A stretch of DNA of 61,463 nucleotides. Origin: Alphaproteobacteria bacterium (lineage in GTDB: Bacteria; Pseudomonadota; Alphaproteobacteria; Rhodobacterales; Rhodobacteraceae). Both the position numbers and the translations under genes were made by a program. Shown here in pieces: positions 16,602 to 27,510 of this stretch. The stretch lies in NCBI GenBank assembly GCA_030431485.1, contig JAUIIR010000018.1, positions 1 to 61,463 on the forward strand. Reading direction: 5' to 3'. The notes under the pieces are model-generated. The model was given only the letters and a program-made list of their open reading frames with translations. It was not told where the DNA came from and did not search any database. The first letter of the stretch is position 1; each line of letters begins with the position of its first letter.

Positions 16602-17352
16602 TGCGCTTCAGACCGCCCTGGCGACGCCAGGGCTGGTCTGGCTGATCCTGATCACCATCATCGCAGGCGTGGTCTACGGCTTTGCCGGATTTGGTGCGGC
16701 GCTGATCTATATGCCGGTCGCGGTCATCTTTCTGACACCGGTCATGGCGATTGCATCGTTTTCCGTTTCTGCCATCGCCTCGGTGGTCACGGTCTTTCCC
16801 AGGGCATTGCCATTGGTGAATCGTAAGGCGGTCACCATCCTGATTGTGTCGGCATCACTCGCGGCCTCTTTGGGTATTTGGGTCTTGCGCATCACCGATG
16901 TGACGATCATCCGCTGGGCGGTTGTTGTGTTCTGCGCCGTGACACTTGCTGCATTGGTTGCGGGCTGGCGCTATGCGGTTGAACCCAGCACGCGGACGCG
17001 TGTGCTCATTGGTGGCGCGGCCGGGTTTGTCGGCGGTTTGAGCGGTTTGATGGGCCCGATCATGGTACTGTTTCAATTGGCCGGACGAGACAGCATCGCA
17101 ACGACACGAGCCACAACAGTTGTCTTCCTGACCGTCACCAGCCTTCTGATGTTGCCTTTGATGGCAGCGCAGGGTGTGTTGACGGCGCAGGCGGTGGCCT
17201 TAGGTGCCGTGTTATTGGTGCCCTATGGCGCCGGTGCGCTCATCGGACAGGCGATGTTTCGACCCGATCGAGAACGATTTTATCGCGTTGTGGCCTATGC
17301 CATTATCGGGCTCGCAACGCTGGCTGGCGTGCCGCTCTGGGACAGACTGTAA
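16594..17352 (+). CDS. TauE/SafE-family sulfite/anion exporter
   Basis: This is a 252-residue integral membrane protein with about eight helices in two similar halves. Each half begins with a glycine-rich motif of the TSUP (TauE/SafE) family: YGFAGFGAALIYMP near residue 30 and GFVGGLSGLMGPIMV near residue 143. Members export sulfite, sulfoacetate or other organosulfur anions. The ATG at 16594 lies inside the end of secF, out of frame, giving translational coupling. Its position between secF and the Mth938-type gene is unusual for a transporter, and the substrate is unknown. Confidence 0.88.
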   Translation: MLDALQTALATPGLVWLILITIIAGVVYGFAGFGAALIYMPVAVIFLTPVMAIASFSVSAIASVVTVFPRALPLVNRKAVTILIVSASLAASLGIWVLRITDVTIIRWAVVVFCAVTLAALVAGWRYAVEPSTRTRVLIGGAAGFVGGLSGLMGPIMVLFQLAGRDSIATTRATTVVFLTVTSLLMLPLMAAQGVLTAQAVALGAVLLVPYGAGALIGQAMFRPDRERFYRVVAYAIIGLATLAGVPLWDRL

Positions 17353-17366
17353 CAGGAGGGTTTGAG

Positions 17367-17732
17367 ATGCGTTTGAACGAAGTGGTTTATACCGATGCCC
17401 AACCCGTTGAGGGTTACGGGCCGGGGTTTTTCCGCATCGGTGGGACAAAGCATGCAGCGCCCCTTGTCACCGGACAGACCGGCACGCGTTCTTGGGGTGG
17501 ATATGACGACGCCGAAACGCTTTTGTCTTTTGTGGGCGAGGTGGATGTGTTGTTCGTCGGGACGGGAGAAGACATCGCTCATCTTCCGGCTGGCCTGCGC
17601 ACCAGATTAGAGGCTGAAGGGCTTGGCGTTGAGGTGATGAGCTCGCCTGCAGCCTGTCGGACCTACAACGTGCTATTGTCCGAAGGACGCCGCGTGGCAT
17701 TGGCCTTGTTGCCGGTGGGCGCAGCGGAGTGA
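17367..17732 (+). CDS. Mth938-like (DUF498) domain protein
   Basis: This is a small 121-residue cytoplasmic protein. Its pattern of short strands with YGPGFFRIGG near the start, DVLFVGTGEDIAHLP in the middle and GVEVMSSPAACRTYNVLLSEGR at the end matches the Mth938/NDUFAF3 family. The eukaryotic relative helps assemble respiratory complex I; in bacteria the gene is usually linked to secDF, as here. The bacterial role is not known. The ribosome site AGGAGGG precedes the ATG at 17367. Confidence 0.88.
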   Translation: MRLNEVVYTDAQPVEGYGPGFFRIGGTKHAAPLVTGQTGTRSWGGYDDAETLLSFVGEVDVLFVGTGEDIAHLPAGLRTRLEAEGLGVEVMSSPAACRTYNVLLSEGRRVALALLPVGAAE

Positions 17733-17840
17733 TGCGTCGAGGCATCATAGATTTGCAGTGACGGAAAGCCTTTCGTCCAGGCCCCAATTCGCGACACTTT
17801 CGCGCTTTTTCCCGGGACGGGCTTGGTCTAAGCCGGTGCC

Positions 17841-18455
17841 ATGATTTTGTCTGTGCGCGATCTTGCTGTCACCCGCGGCGGCCTTGCGATCCTCGAAGAT
17901 GTGTCTTTTGACCTTGCCGCAGGCGAGGCGCTTGTGCTGCGCGGGCCCAACGGCATCGGCAAGACAACGCTCTTGCGCAGTGTGGCGGGGTTGCAGCCGC
18001 CGGAGCAGGGCACAGTCGCCGGCGCCGAAGATCAGATCGCATATGCGGCGCATTCCGACGGATTGAAAGCCATGCTCAGCGTCACGGAAAACCTGCGCTT
18101 CTGGGCGTCGGTTTTTGGTCTGTCCGACATTGAACCGGCTTTGCTGGCCTTTGATCTGACAGAGTTGCGCAGCCGCATGGCAGGCACACTTTCGGCTGGT
18201 CAGAAACGTCGCCTCGGACTGGCGCGCCTGATGGTGACCGGACGCCCGATCTGGGTGTTGGATGAACCCACCGTGTCGCTGGATGCCGCGTCTGTTGCGC
18301 TGTTTGCAGAGGCTGTCCGCACGCATCTCCAGCAGGGCGGCAGCGCATTGATGGCCACACATATCGACCTCCGGCTGGAAGAGGCACGGGTCCTCGACCT
18401 CACGCCATTCAAGGCCGCGCCGCGCACACGACAGATGGATGAGGCGTTCCTGTGA
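17841..18455 (+). CDS. ccmA: Heme exporter ATP-binding protein CcmA
   Basis: This 204-residue ABC ATPase of the CcmABCD complex drives release of heme-loaded CcmE during cytochrome c maturation. Walker A is [12 protein letters not shown] (near residue 34), the signature is [13 protein letters not shown] (near residue 118) and Walker B is IWVLDEPT. It is short, as CcmA usually is. The gene overlaps ccmB by 4 bases (ATGA-type junction). The run ccmA-B-C-D-G follows on the same strand; ccmE, ccmF and ccmH are not in the window. Confidence 0.95.
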   Translation: MILSVRDLAVTRGGLAILEDVSFDLAAGEALVLRGPNGIGKTTLLRSVAGLQPPEQGTVAGAEDQIAYAAHSDGLKAMLSVTENLRFWASVFGLSDIEPALLAFDLTELRSRMAGTLSAGQKRRLGLARLMVTGRPIWVLDEPTVSLDAASVALFAEAVRTHLQQGGSALMATHIDLRLEEARVLDLTPFKAAPRTRQMDEAFL

Positions 18456-19108
18456 GAACTTTGCTGATCAGGGACCTGATGCTTGCCGTCCGCGCGGGTG
18501 GTGGCTTTGGCCTTGGCCTTGCGTTTTTTCTGATCGTGACCGTTCTGGTGCCATTCGGTGTCGGCCCGCAGACGGAACTTTTGTCACGGATTGCGCCAGG
18601 TATCCTTTGGATCGGTGCGCTTCTGGCCTGTCTGCTGTCGCTTGACCGCATTCTCGCGCTCGACTGGGAGGATGGCTCGCTCGATCTGCTTGCCACCGCA
18701 CCGCTGCCGATGGAGGGGATTGTCACGATCAAGGCCCTGGCGCATTGGATCACGACTGGTCTGCCCTTGGTGCTGGCAGCACCCGTCCTTGGCGTTTTGC
18801 TCAGCCTTCCGATTCCCGCCTACCAATGGGTCGTGATCAGCCTTGCTGTCGGAACGCCCGCGCTCAGCGTGATCGGCACCTTCGGCGCGGCCTTGACCGT
18901 CGGTATCAAGCGTGGCGGTTTGCTGATGTCGCTGTTGGTCTTGCCGCTTTATGTCCCAACTCTGATTTTTGGCGCAGAGGTGGCGCGCCGCGGGGCAGAG
19001 GGGCTTACAGTACAGACGCCCTTGCTGCTTTTGGCGGGGATCAGCTTTGGAGTTATGGCGCTTCTTCCCTTCGCCAGCGCAGCCGTCTTGCGGATCAACC
19101 TGCGATAA
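18452..19108 (+). CDS. ccmB: Heme exporter permease CcmB
   Basis: This 218-residue polytopic membrane protein has six hydrophobic segments and the CcmB hallmarks [15 protein letters not shown] at the N-terminus and [11 protein letters not shown] near residue 70. It partners CcmA in the inner membrane. The start is a GTG at 18452, overlapping the ccmA stop by 4 bases. About 58 bases separate it from ccmC. Confidence 0.95.
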   Translation: MRTLLIRDLMLAVRAGGGFGLGLAFFLIVTVLVPFGVGPQTELLSRIAPGILWIGALLACLLSLDRILALDWEDGSLDLLATAPLPMEGIVTIKALAHWITTGLPLVLAAPVLGVLLSLPIPAYQWVVISLAVGTPALSVIGTFGAALTVGIKRGGLLMSLLVLPLYVPTLIFGAEVARRGAEGLTVQTPLLLLAGISFGVMALLPFASAAVLRINLR

Positions 19109-19166
19109 CGCGTCCCATGCGGTTTTTTGAATTGAAGGCGGTTCAAAAACCGCCTACCTGAGTGCC

Positions 19167-19895
19167 ATGTCTTTGTGGGAATACGCAAATCCGGTCAAAT
19201 TCATCCGCACCACCGACAAGGTGTTGCCGTGGGTATGGACATTGGCTGGGCTTTGCTTGGTCACAGGCCTTGTCTGGGGCTTCTTTTTTACCCCCAATGA
19301 CTTTCGTCAAGGCTCGACTGTCAAGATCATCTACATCCATGTGCCCTCGGCGCTTATGGCGATCAACGCATGGCTGATGATGCTGGTGGCCTCACTGATC
19401 TGGATCGTTCGGCGTCACCACGTGTCGGCACTTGCTGCGCGTGCTGCGGCACCCGTCGGGGCCGTGATGACTGTAATCGCTTTGGCGACCGGCGCATTCT
19501 GGGGGCAGCCCATGTGGGGCACCTGGTGGGCTTGGGACCCGCGCCTGACCTCGTTCCTGATCCTGTTCCTGTTCTATCTCGGTTACATGGCCCTGTGGGA
19601 GGCGATCGAGAATGACGACACCGCAGCGGATCTAACCTCGATCCTGTGTCTTGTGGGGTCCGTCTTTGCGATCCTGAGCCGCTACGCGGTGAACTTCTGG
19701 AATCAAGGCCTGCATCAGGGCGCGACACTCAGCCTCGACAAAGAAGAGAATATCTCGGACGTGTTCTGGTTCCCGCTTCTGGTTTGCATCGCTGGGTTTG
19801 TGCTGCTGTTCATTGCGCTGGTGTTTCTGCGCACTCAGACAGAGATCCGCGCACGCCGGACCCGAGCGCTTCTGGCGCGAGAGGGTCAGGCATGA
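19167..19895 (+). CDS. ccmC: Heme exporter/heme-handling protein CcmC
   Basis: This 242-residue protein has six membrane helices and the tryptophan-rich heme-binding WWD motif WGTWWAWDPRLT near residue 115. Flanking histidines (HVPSAL near residue 57 and the later NQGLHQG) match the axial ligands of CcmC. It presents heme to CcmE on the periplasmic side. The gene overlaps ccmD by 4 bases. Confidence 0.96.
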   Translation: MSLWEYANPVKFIRTTDKVLPWVWTLAGLCLVTGLVWGFFFTPNDFRQGSTVKIIYIHVPSALMAINAWLMMLVASLIWIVRRHHVSALAARAAAPVGAVMTVIALATGAFWGQPMWGTWWAWDPRLTSFLILFLFYLGYMALWEAIENDDTAADLTSILCLVGSVFAILSRYAVNFWNQGLHQGATLSLDKEENISDVFWFPLLVCIAGFVLLFIALVFLRTQTEIRARRTRALLAREGQA

Positions 19896-20044
19896 TGCCA
19901 GATCTTGGAAAATATGCCTTCGCGGTGCTCAACTCCTACGGCGTGACCGTGGTTTTGTTGTTGGCAATCGTGGCCATCAGCGTGCGGCGCGCGCGCAAGG
20001 TTAAAAGCGCGCTTGACGAGATAGAAGACAGGCGGGGCAACTGA
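19892..20044 (+). CDS. ccmD: Heme exporter small subunit CcmD
   Basis: This is a 50-residue single-span protein: MMPDLGKYAFAVLNSYGV, then a helix (VVLLLAIVAISV), then a basic tail (RRARKVKSALDEIEDRR). Size, the YxxxV(W/L)xSY-like pattern before the helix, the basic tail and the position between ccmC and ccmG identify CcmD, which stabilises the CcmABC-CcmE complex. It overlaps ccmC by 4 bases and shares one base with the ccmG start. Confidence 0.92.
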   Translation: MMPDLGKYAFAVLNSYGVTVVLLLAIVAISVRRARKVKSALDEIEDRRGN

Positions 20045-20583
20045 TGGCGAAAATATCTCCGTTGATGGTGCTGCCACCGGTGATCTTTGGAGCTTTCGCA
20101 GTTCTGGCTTATGTCGGCATGTTCCGAGAAGACCCGCAGGGCCTGCCGTCGACGCGCGTTGGTCAACCCGCACCGCCAATTACCGAAGTGCCGCTGACGG
20201 GTTATCCAGCTTTTACACCCGAAATGCTCACCTCTGGTGAAGTGACGCTCGTGAATTTCTGGGCAAGCTGGTGTCCGCCGTGCCGTGTGGAGCATCCGAA
20301 ACTGCTTGAGATGCAGGCCGATGGCATGCAGATCATCGGTGTGAATATTCGCGATCAGGAAGCGAATGCCAGCAAATATCTGGATGAGGACGGCAATCCC
20401 TTTGCAGCCGTGCCCTTTGATCCGGCGGGGCGCACGTCTATCGACTGGGGTGTGACCGCACCGCCCGAGACGTTTATTGTCGATGGGGATGGAACCGTGT
20501 TGTTCCGATTTGCAGGCCCGCTCGTGGGATCAGACTACGAACAGCGCTTTGTGCCAGCGCTGGACGCAGCGCTGGACGAGTAA
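20044..20583 (+). CDS. ccmG: Thiol:disulfide oxidoreductase CcmG/DsbE
   Basis: This 179-residue thioredoxin-like protein has an N-terminal membrane anchor (residues about 7-24). Its active site WASWCPPC has Cys77 and Cys80. It also has the DsbE features LVNFWASWCPPCRVEHP and GVTAPPETFIVDGDG with the cis-proline. It keeps apocytochrome c cysteines reduced for heme attachment in the periplasm. It is the last gene of the run; its start overlaps the ccmD stop by one base. Confidence 0.96.
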   Translation: MAKISPLMVLPPVIFGAFAVLAYVGMFREDPQGLPSTRVGQPAPPITEVPLTGYPAFTPEMLTSGEVTLVNFWASWCPPCRVEHPKLLEMQADGMQIIGVNIRDQEANASKYLDEDGNPFAAVPFDPAGRTSIDWGVTAPPETFIVDGDGTVLFRFAGPLVGSDYEQRFVPALDAALDE

Positions 20584-20588
20584 TTTCA

Positions 20589-20690
20589 TTAAGGAAGAAG
20601 GGATGCCCCGGTGTCCGGGATCCCAGCAAACACGCTTGCACCTGCGATCAAAAGCAGGGCAGCGGTTTGAATGATTGTCAAAAGCTTCAT
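20589..20690 (-). CDS. Possible 33-residue secreted or membrane micropeptide
   Basis: A small frame starts at the ATG at 20690 and ends at 20589. It begins MKLLTIIQTAALLLIAGASV and ends GIPDTGASLLP. The sequence looks like a signal peptide with a short tail. There is no strong ribosome site and no homologue that I recognise, so coding status is uncertain. The rest of this 396-base gap (20691-20908) holds nothing that I can identify, apart from the acnA terminator at its right end. Confidence 0.3.
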   Translation of the reverse strand: MKLLTIIQTAALLLIAGASVFAGIPDTGASLLP

Positions 20691-20910
20691 GGTTCAACTC
20701 GCTCGTGTGTGTGCCTGTGTTTCCGGTAAGTGGGACATTCGTATGAAATTTGTAGGGTTCAAGCTGTCGCATGCGACAACTTGGCGCCAAATTTGAATAT
20801 CTTTTTCATTTTTTTGGGCGGAATGTCGCGCCGAAGGTGTCATTCCGTGCGCAATCGGTAAATCCTAGGCCCGACATTCTAAGCGATGTCAGCAGCCATC
20901 GGCTAAACGA

Positions 20911-20938
20911 AAACAGGCGGACCGAGGCCCGCCTGTTT
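20911..20938 (-). terminator. Rho-independent terminator of acnA
   Basis: On the minus strand AAACAGGCGG and CCGCCTGTTT form a 10-bp stem with an 8-base loop, followed by TTTCGTTT. It lies about 40 bases downstream of the acnA stop codon. Some termination of transcription coming from ccmG on the other strand is possible. Confidence 0.75.
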
Positions 20939-20979
20939 CTTGTGTCTTGGCGTGTCTGTCGAAGGACAGACCGGAGTGA

Positions 20980-23769
<2,790 letters not shown>

Positions 23770-23867
23770 GACATGGCTCCTCAAAGCTAAAAAAGCGTGG
23801 AATTCTGCCTGCTCTTTGCCCCATGCCACCGGTTCGATCAAGGGGGGTGCGACGATTTTGGTATACT

Positions 23868-23879
23868 ATTGTGCACAAT
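23868..23879. promoter_or_regulatory. 12-bp palindrome ATTGTGCACAAT in the acnA upstream region
   Basis: A perfect palindrome sits about 100 bases upstream of the acnA start and a similar distance upstream of the divergent DUF1223 gene, next to a TATACT-like sequence (GTATACTATT, 23861-23870). It is a likely operator for a dimeric regulator. The regulator is not identifiable from this site alone. Confidence 0.5.
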
Positions 23880-23985
23880 TGAGGGCAAAGCATCTGATCG
23901 CGCGCTCTCGCAAAACCTTGATTGGTTATTTCAACGCGGGTTCATTAGGTGTTAACGACACAGACAGCGACGGGATATCTCTGGA

Positions 23986-24684
23986 ATGAACAGGCTTTTT
24001 GCTTTGGTGACAGCACTGGTCGTCAGTATGACGGCTACAGTATCTCAGGCGCAGGACACGCCTGTCGTGGTCGAGCTGTTCACCTCTCAGGGCTGTTCGT
24101 CCTGTCCCCCTGCAGATGAGCTGCTGGCGCATCTGGGAGAGCGCGACAATATCATCGCTTTGGCGCTGCATGTGGATTACTGGGACTACATCGGCTGGAA
24201 GGACAAGTTCGCCCATGCCGCCTTCACCAAACGTCAGAAAGGCTATGCGAGGTCCTTTGGCAACCGCGCGATCTATACGCCACAGATGGTGGTGAATGGT
24301 GTTGGCGATGTGGTGGGCAACCGGGCGATGGACGTCACAGACATGGTTCAGGCACATGCAAACAAAGGGCTTGCCGTTCCATTGACCCTGCGCCGCTCTG
24401 GCGACCGACTGACCATTACGGCCCCTGCGGCGTCTGCTGTATCCGAGGCAGATGTGATCCTGATCCGCTACACACCGTCAGAAACGGTCAGTATCCCGCG
24501 TGGTGAAAATGCCGGTAAGAACCTGACCTATAGCCATATCGTCACCGAATGGTCAGACGTGGGTGACTGGAACGGTCGCGCACCGTTGTCGGCATCTGTG
24601 CCTGTGACAGGCAAAGCTCCAATCGTCGTGCTGGTGCAGGAAAAGGGCTACGGCCCCATCTTTGCCGCCGCCCGCTTGCGCTGA
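23986..24684 (+). CDS. DUF1223 thioredoxin-like secreted protein
   Basis: This 232-residue protein has a signal peptide (MNRLFALVTALVVSMTATVSQA). The first mature strand runs into ELFTSQGCSSCPPADELL, a redox-type CxxC motif, then LALHVDYWDYIGWKD and YTPQMVVNG. This is the DUF1223 pattern, a thioredoxin-like family exported to the periplasm with no proven function. Its last 37 bases overlap the 3' end of the convergent acyltransferase gene. A promoter shared with acnA is likely. Confidence 0.88.
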   Translation: MNRLFALVTALVVSMTATVSQAQDTPVVVELFTSQGCSSCPPADELLAHLGERDNIIALALHVDYWDYIGWKDKFAHAAFTKRQKGYARSFGNRAIYTPQMVVNGVGDVVGNRAMDVTDMVQAHANKGLAVPLTLRRSGDRLTITAPAASAVSEADVILIRYTPSETVSIPRGENAGKNLTYSHIVTEWSDVGDWNGRAPLSASVPVTGKAPIVVLVQEKGYGPIFAAARLR

Positions 24685-25574
24685 CGCTTCGGTTTCCAGC
24701 GGCGGTGGATCCAAAACCATTGTTCGGGATGGTCATGAATTCGTGCTTCTAGACGTCCTGTTACTTCGCGCATCATCTCGACCGGGTCTCCATGCGGGAC
24801 GGGTGCTTCGAACACCGCGTCAAAGCTGACGCCGTCTTTTTTGCGAATGCCGAAGAACGGCACCAGCAGCGCGCCGGTCTTGAGCGCGATATCGGCGGCT
24901 GAGGTCAGGGTCGGGGCCGGCTGGCCCATGAAGTCGATGGGCACACCCGCGCTGTCATAGACATCGAAGAGAAGCACACCCATGCCCCCTTCGCGGATGT
25001 GCTTGATCAACCCCATTGTACCGCGTCGTCCCTGTTCGAATACCGGATCGGACAAGGCATGCATGTTGGCGGCATAATGCGCGTTGAAATAGGGGTTGGA
25101 CATCGGTCGATAAAGCCCGCCGATCCGGTAGCCCCGCGCTACGAGCGCTGCGCGCGGCGCTTCGAAATTGCCGAAATGCCCGGTGACAAACAGCACCGGG
25201 CGCCCCTCGGCGCGGGCTTTCTCAACCTCCGCCAGACCGTCGCCGGTGATCTCGGCGGTGGCCATCCGGCGCATCAGGCCTTTGACATCGTAATTGTCGA
25301 TCATGGTGCGACCGGCATTGTCGGCCACGAGATCAGCCAGATGACGTCTGTCGAGCACCCCCATGTCAGGCCACACATGTGCCAGATTGTTCATGGCCCG
25401 GTCGCGATATCCCGCCAGCGGCGCGACAACATGCCGGATCAAACGTCCCATCAGCCAAAGTCGGGCCCGCAACGGTAGGCGCAGCGCAGACCAGATCGCA
25501 GCCCGCAAGACACGGTCCGTCGCCCAGTCCTGCCAACCACCGGGGGTGTGCTTGCGCTTCTTCGATTTGGCCAA
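24648..25574 (-). CDS. LpxL/HtrB-like lysophospholipid/lipid A acyltransferase
   Basis: The product is about 308 residues, typical of the lipid A lauroyl/myristoyl acyltransferase family. The catalytic motif GHFGNFE (HX4E variant of HX4D/E) lies near residue 138, followed by RPMSNPYFN and a C-terminal block QWFWIHRRWKP characteristic of LpxL/LpxM. It acts at the inner face of the inner membrane. I take a TTG at 25574 (LAKSKKRKH) as the start because it gives the family length; an ATG at 25712 would add 46 residues without homologous character. The lysine-rich tail KRQRKRAAAK overlaps DUF1223. Confidence 0.88.
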   Translation of the reverse strand: MAKSKKRKHTPGGWQDWATDRVLRAAIWSALRLPLRARLWLMGRLIRHVVAPLAGYRDRAMNNLAHVWPDMGVLDRRHLADLVADNAGRTMIDNYDVKGLMRRMATAEITGDGLAEVEKARAEGRPVLFVTGHFGNFEAPRAALVARGYRIGGLYRPMSNPYFNAHYAANMHALSDPVFEQGRRGTMGLIKHIREGGMGVLLFDVYDSAGVPIDFMGQPAPTLTSAADIALKTGALLVPFFGIRKKDGVSFDAVFEAPVPHGDPVEMMREVTGRLEARIHDHPEQWFWIHRRWKPKRQRKRAAAKMGP

Positions 25575-25771
25575 AAGAAAACCTGTCCTGGTGTCGGCGG
25601 GAAGCGCCTTCGAAGGCGCTTGATACGCGATTTTGAAATCCCGTGTCAAAGCCCGTTGCAACGGGTTTGGATCGGGTTCCAGATGGGAACTTGTTTTTCC
25701 GCCTCGAAACACTTCTGTAAGGATCGCATTGCATCACCACCGGTGACTGCCAAGGCTAAAGGGAAGCGCAT

Positions 25772-26539
25772 ATGATCATCACGCAAGACACCGTCGCCAT
25801 CGTTTCGGGCGGCGCATCCGGCCTCGGGGCCGCCGCTGCTACCGCTCTGGCAGAGGCAGAGGCCAAGCTCGTTCTACTCGACATGAACGAAGCGGCTGGC
25901 ACCGCGCAAGCAAATGCGCTTGGAGGGCTCTTCGTCAAAACCGATGTCAGCGACCCGGCCAGCGTCGCCGCCGCGATGGAGACGGTGAAATCGACCTACG
26001 GGACCGCCCATATCGCGGTGAACTGCGCGGGGATCGCCCCGGCGGCCAAGACCGTCTCGAAAGGCGCCGCGCATGACCCGAAGCCTTTTATTGCCACGAT
26101 CAATGTCAACCTGATCGGCACCTTCAACGTGGCCTCGCAGGCAGCAGCCGTGATGGTGGCGAATGACCCTCTGGATGCGGATGGGGCCCGCGGGGTGATC
26201 ATCAACACTGCGTCTGTCGCGGCCTATGAAGGGCAGGTGGGGCAGGTGGCCTATGCGGCGTCCAAAGGTGGCGTGGTCGGCATGACCCTTCCGATGGCGC
26301 GCGATCTGGCACAGCTGGGCATCCGCGTCTGCGCCCTAGCACCGGGGCTCTTCAAGACACCGATGCTCGAAGGTCTGCCGCAAGAGGTGCAGGATAGCCT
26401 TGGCGCGCAGGTGCCATTCCCATCGCGGCTCGGCAACCCGTCTGAATATGCTCAGTTGGTGCGCCATATCGTCGAGAACCCGATGCTCAACGGCGAAGTG
26501 ATCCGGTTGGATGGTGCCATCCGCATGGCCCCGCGCTAA
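25772..26539 (+). CDS. Short-chain dehydrogenase/reductase, 3-hydroxyacyl-CoA dehydrogenase type 2-like
   Basis: This 255-residue Rossmann enzyme has the cofactor motif SGGASGLGAA (residues 12-21), the NCAG motif, and the active site Ser with YAASKGG (Tyr near residue 165, Lys 4 later). Asp in LLDMNE after strand 2 favours NAD(H). The long insertion with DPKPF and the closing GEVIRLDGAIRMAPR resemble the HSD17B10/type II hydroxyacyl-CoA dehydrogenase subgroup, often tied to fatty acid or branched-chain catabolism. No such genes are adjacent, so the substrate is inferred only from subgroup likeness. Confidence 0.85.
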   Translation: MIITQDTVAIVSGGASGLGAAAATALAEAEAKLVLLDMNEAAGTAQANALGGLFVKTDVSDPASVAAAMETVKSTYGTAHIAVNCAGIAPAAKTVSKGAAHDPKPFIATINVNLIGTFNVASQAAAVMVANDPLDADGARGVIINTASVAAYEGQVGQVAYAASKGGVVGMTLPMARDLAQLGIRVCALAPGLFKTPMLEGLPQEVQDSLGAQVPFPSRLGNPSEYAQLVRHIVENPMLNGEVIRLDGAIRMAPR

Positions 26540-26569
26540 GTCTTAGCACAACCAACGCCGGAGCCTCGC

Positions 26570-27289
26570 ATGTCCTTCGATGCCCTGATCGTCAGCCACG
26601 GCCAGCCCTCGGACCCCGATGTGGGCGAGGCGGAAATCGCAGCGCTTGCGGCGGCTGTGGCGGCGCATCTGCCCGAGGCCCGCATCGACGGCGTGACACT
26701 GGCCGCCGAAGGCCGGATCGAGGCGCTGTCGGCCGACCGCCCCGGTGCGCTGATCTACCCGATGTTCATGGCTGATGGCTGGTTCACACAGGTGCAACTG
26801 CCCAAACGGCTGGCCGAGGGTGTGGGGCCGCAACTGGTCAGCTTCGGTCTGGACTGCACGCTGCCGATTCTCGCCGCGAACTGGTTGCGTCAGGTCTGTA
26901 CGGATCAGGGGTTCGAACCGTACGGAACCGACCTCGTCGTTGCAGGCCACGGGTCCGGAAAATCCCGCCGTGTGTCCAAGGCGACGCGCGCCTTTGCCGA
27001 CCGTGTGGCCGAGGATTTCGGCCCGCGCTCCGTCCGTTGCGGCTTTGTCGAGGAAGACCCGTCGCTGACTGATGCGCTGTCTGGTTTGGGGACAAACGCC
27101 ATCTGTCTGCCGTACTTTGCGGCAAAGCGAGGCCATGTGCTCGACGATCTGCCCGAAGCGGTTGCGGCATCCGGGTTCCAGGGCATCGTCCTTGATCCCA
27201 TCGGCCTGCACCCGGAGGTGCCAAAGATGATCGCGGATGCGCTGCGCTGGCGGGCGACAACGCCGGATGTCAGCAAGTGTGTTTTCTGA
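26570..27289 (+). CDS. CbiX/SirB-type sirohydrochlorin chelatase-like protein
   Basis: This 239-residue protein looks two-lobed. The first half starts with LIVSHGQPSDPDVGEAE, where the metal-binding histidine of the CbiX family falls at residue 9. The second half has a similar VVAGHGSGKSRRV near residue 124. Class II chelatases of this type insert cobalt or iron into sirohydrochlorin for B12 or siroheme. No other tetrapyrrole gene is nearby, so which metal it handles is unknown. It follows the SDR gene by 30 bases and is probably cotranscribed. Confidence 0.75.
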   Translation: MSFDALIVSHGQPSDPDVGEAEIAALAAAVAAHLPEARIDGVTLAAEGRIEALSADRPGALIYPMFMADGWFTQVQLPKRLAEGVGPQLVSFGLDCTLPILAANWLRQVCTDQGFEPYGTDLVVAGHGSGKSRRVSKATRAFADRVAEDFGPRSVRCGFVEEDPSLTDALSGLGTNAICLPYFAAKRGHVLDDLPEAVAASGFQGIVLDPIGLHPEVPKMIADALRWRATTPDVSKCVF

Positions 27290-27319
27290 GAACGGCGTTT
27301 TTTACCAATCGGTAAAATA

Positions 27320-27396
27320 TGGTAGGCCCGGCAGGACTTGAACCCGCAACCAAAGCGTTATGAGCGCTCTGCTCTAACCAATTGAGCTACAGGCCC
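27320..27396 (-). tRNA. tRNA with CAT anticodon, most likely tRNA-Ile2 (lysidine-modified)
   Basis: The 77-base gene folds as a cloverleaf: acceptor GGGCCTG pairs with CGGGCCT (first pair G-T), D-loop GTAGCTCAATTGGTTAGAGC, anticodon loop CTCATAA on an AGCG/CGCT stem, T-loop GGTTCAAGTCC, and encoded CCA. CAT would read Met, but the body (notably the CTTTGG variable region and the acceptor) looks more like tRNA-Ile2, whose C34 is changed to lysidine by TilS to read AUA. Elongator Met remains the alternative. Confidence 0.85.
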
Positions 27397-27510
27397 GCCA
27401 TATGTGTTTCAGTACCAGAGAACCGGGGCGCGTCAAGAGGCGCGGCACAGGGATGATGGACTCGTGTTCCTGCCTGCGCTAAGGCACGCGCGACCTTCGG
27501 AGGGTGCAGA

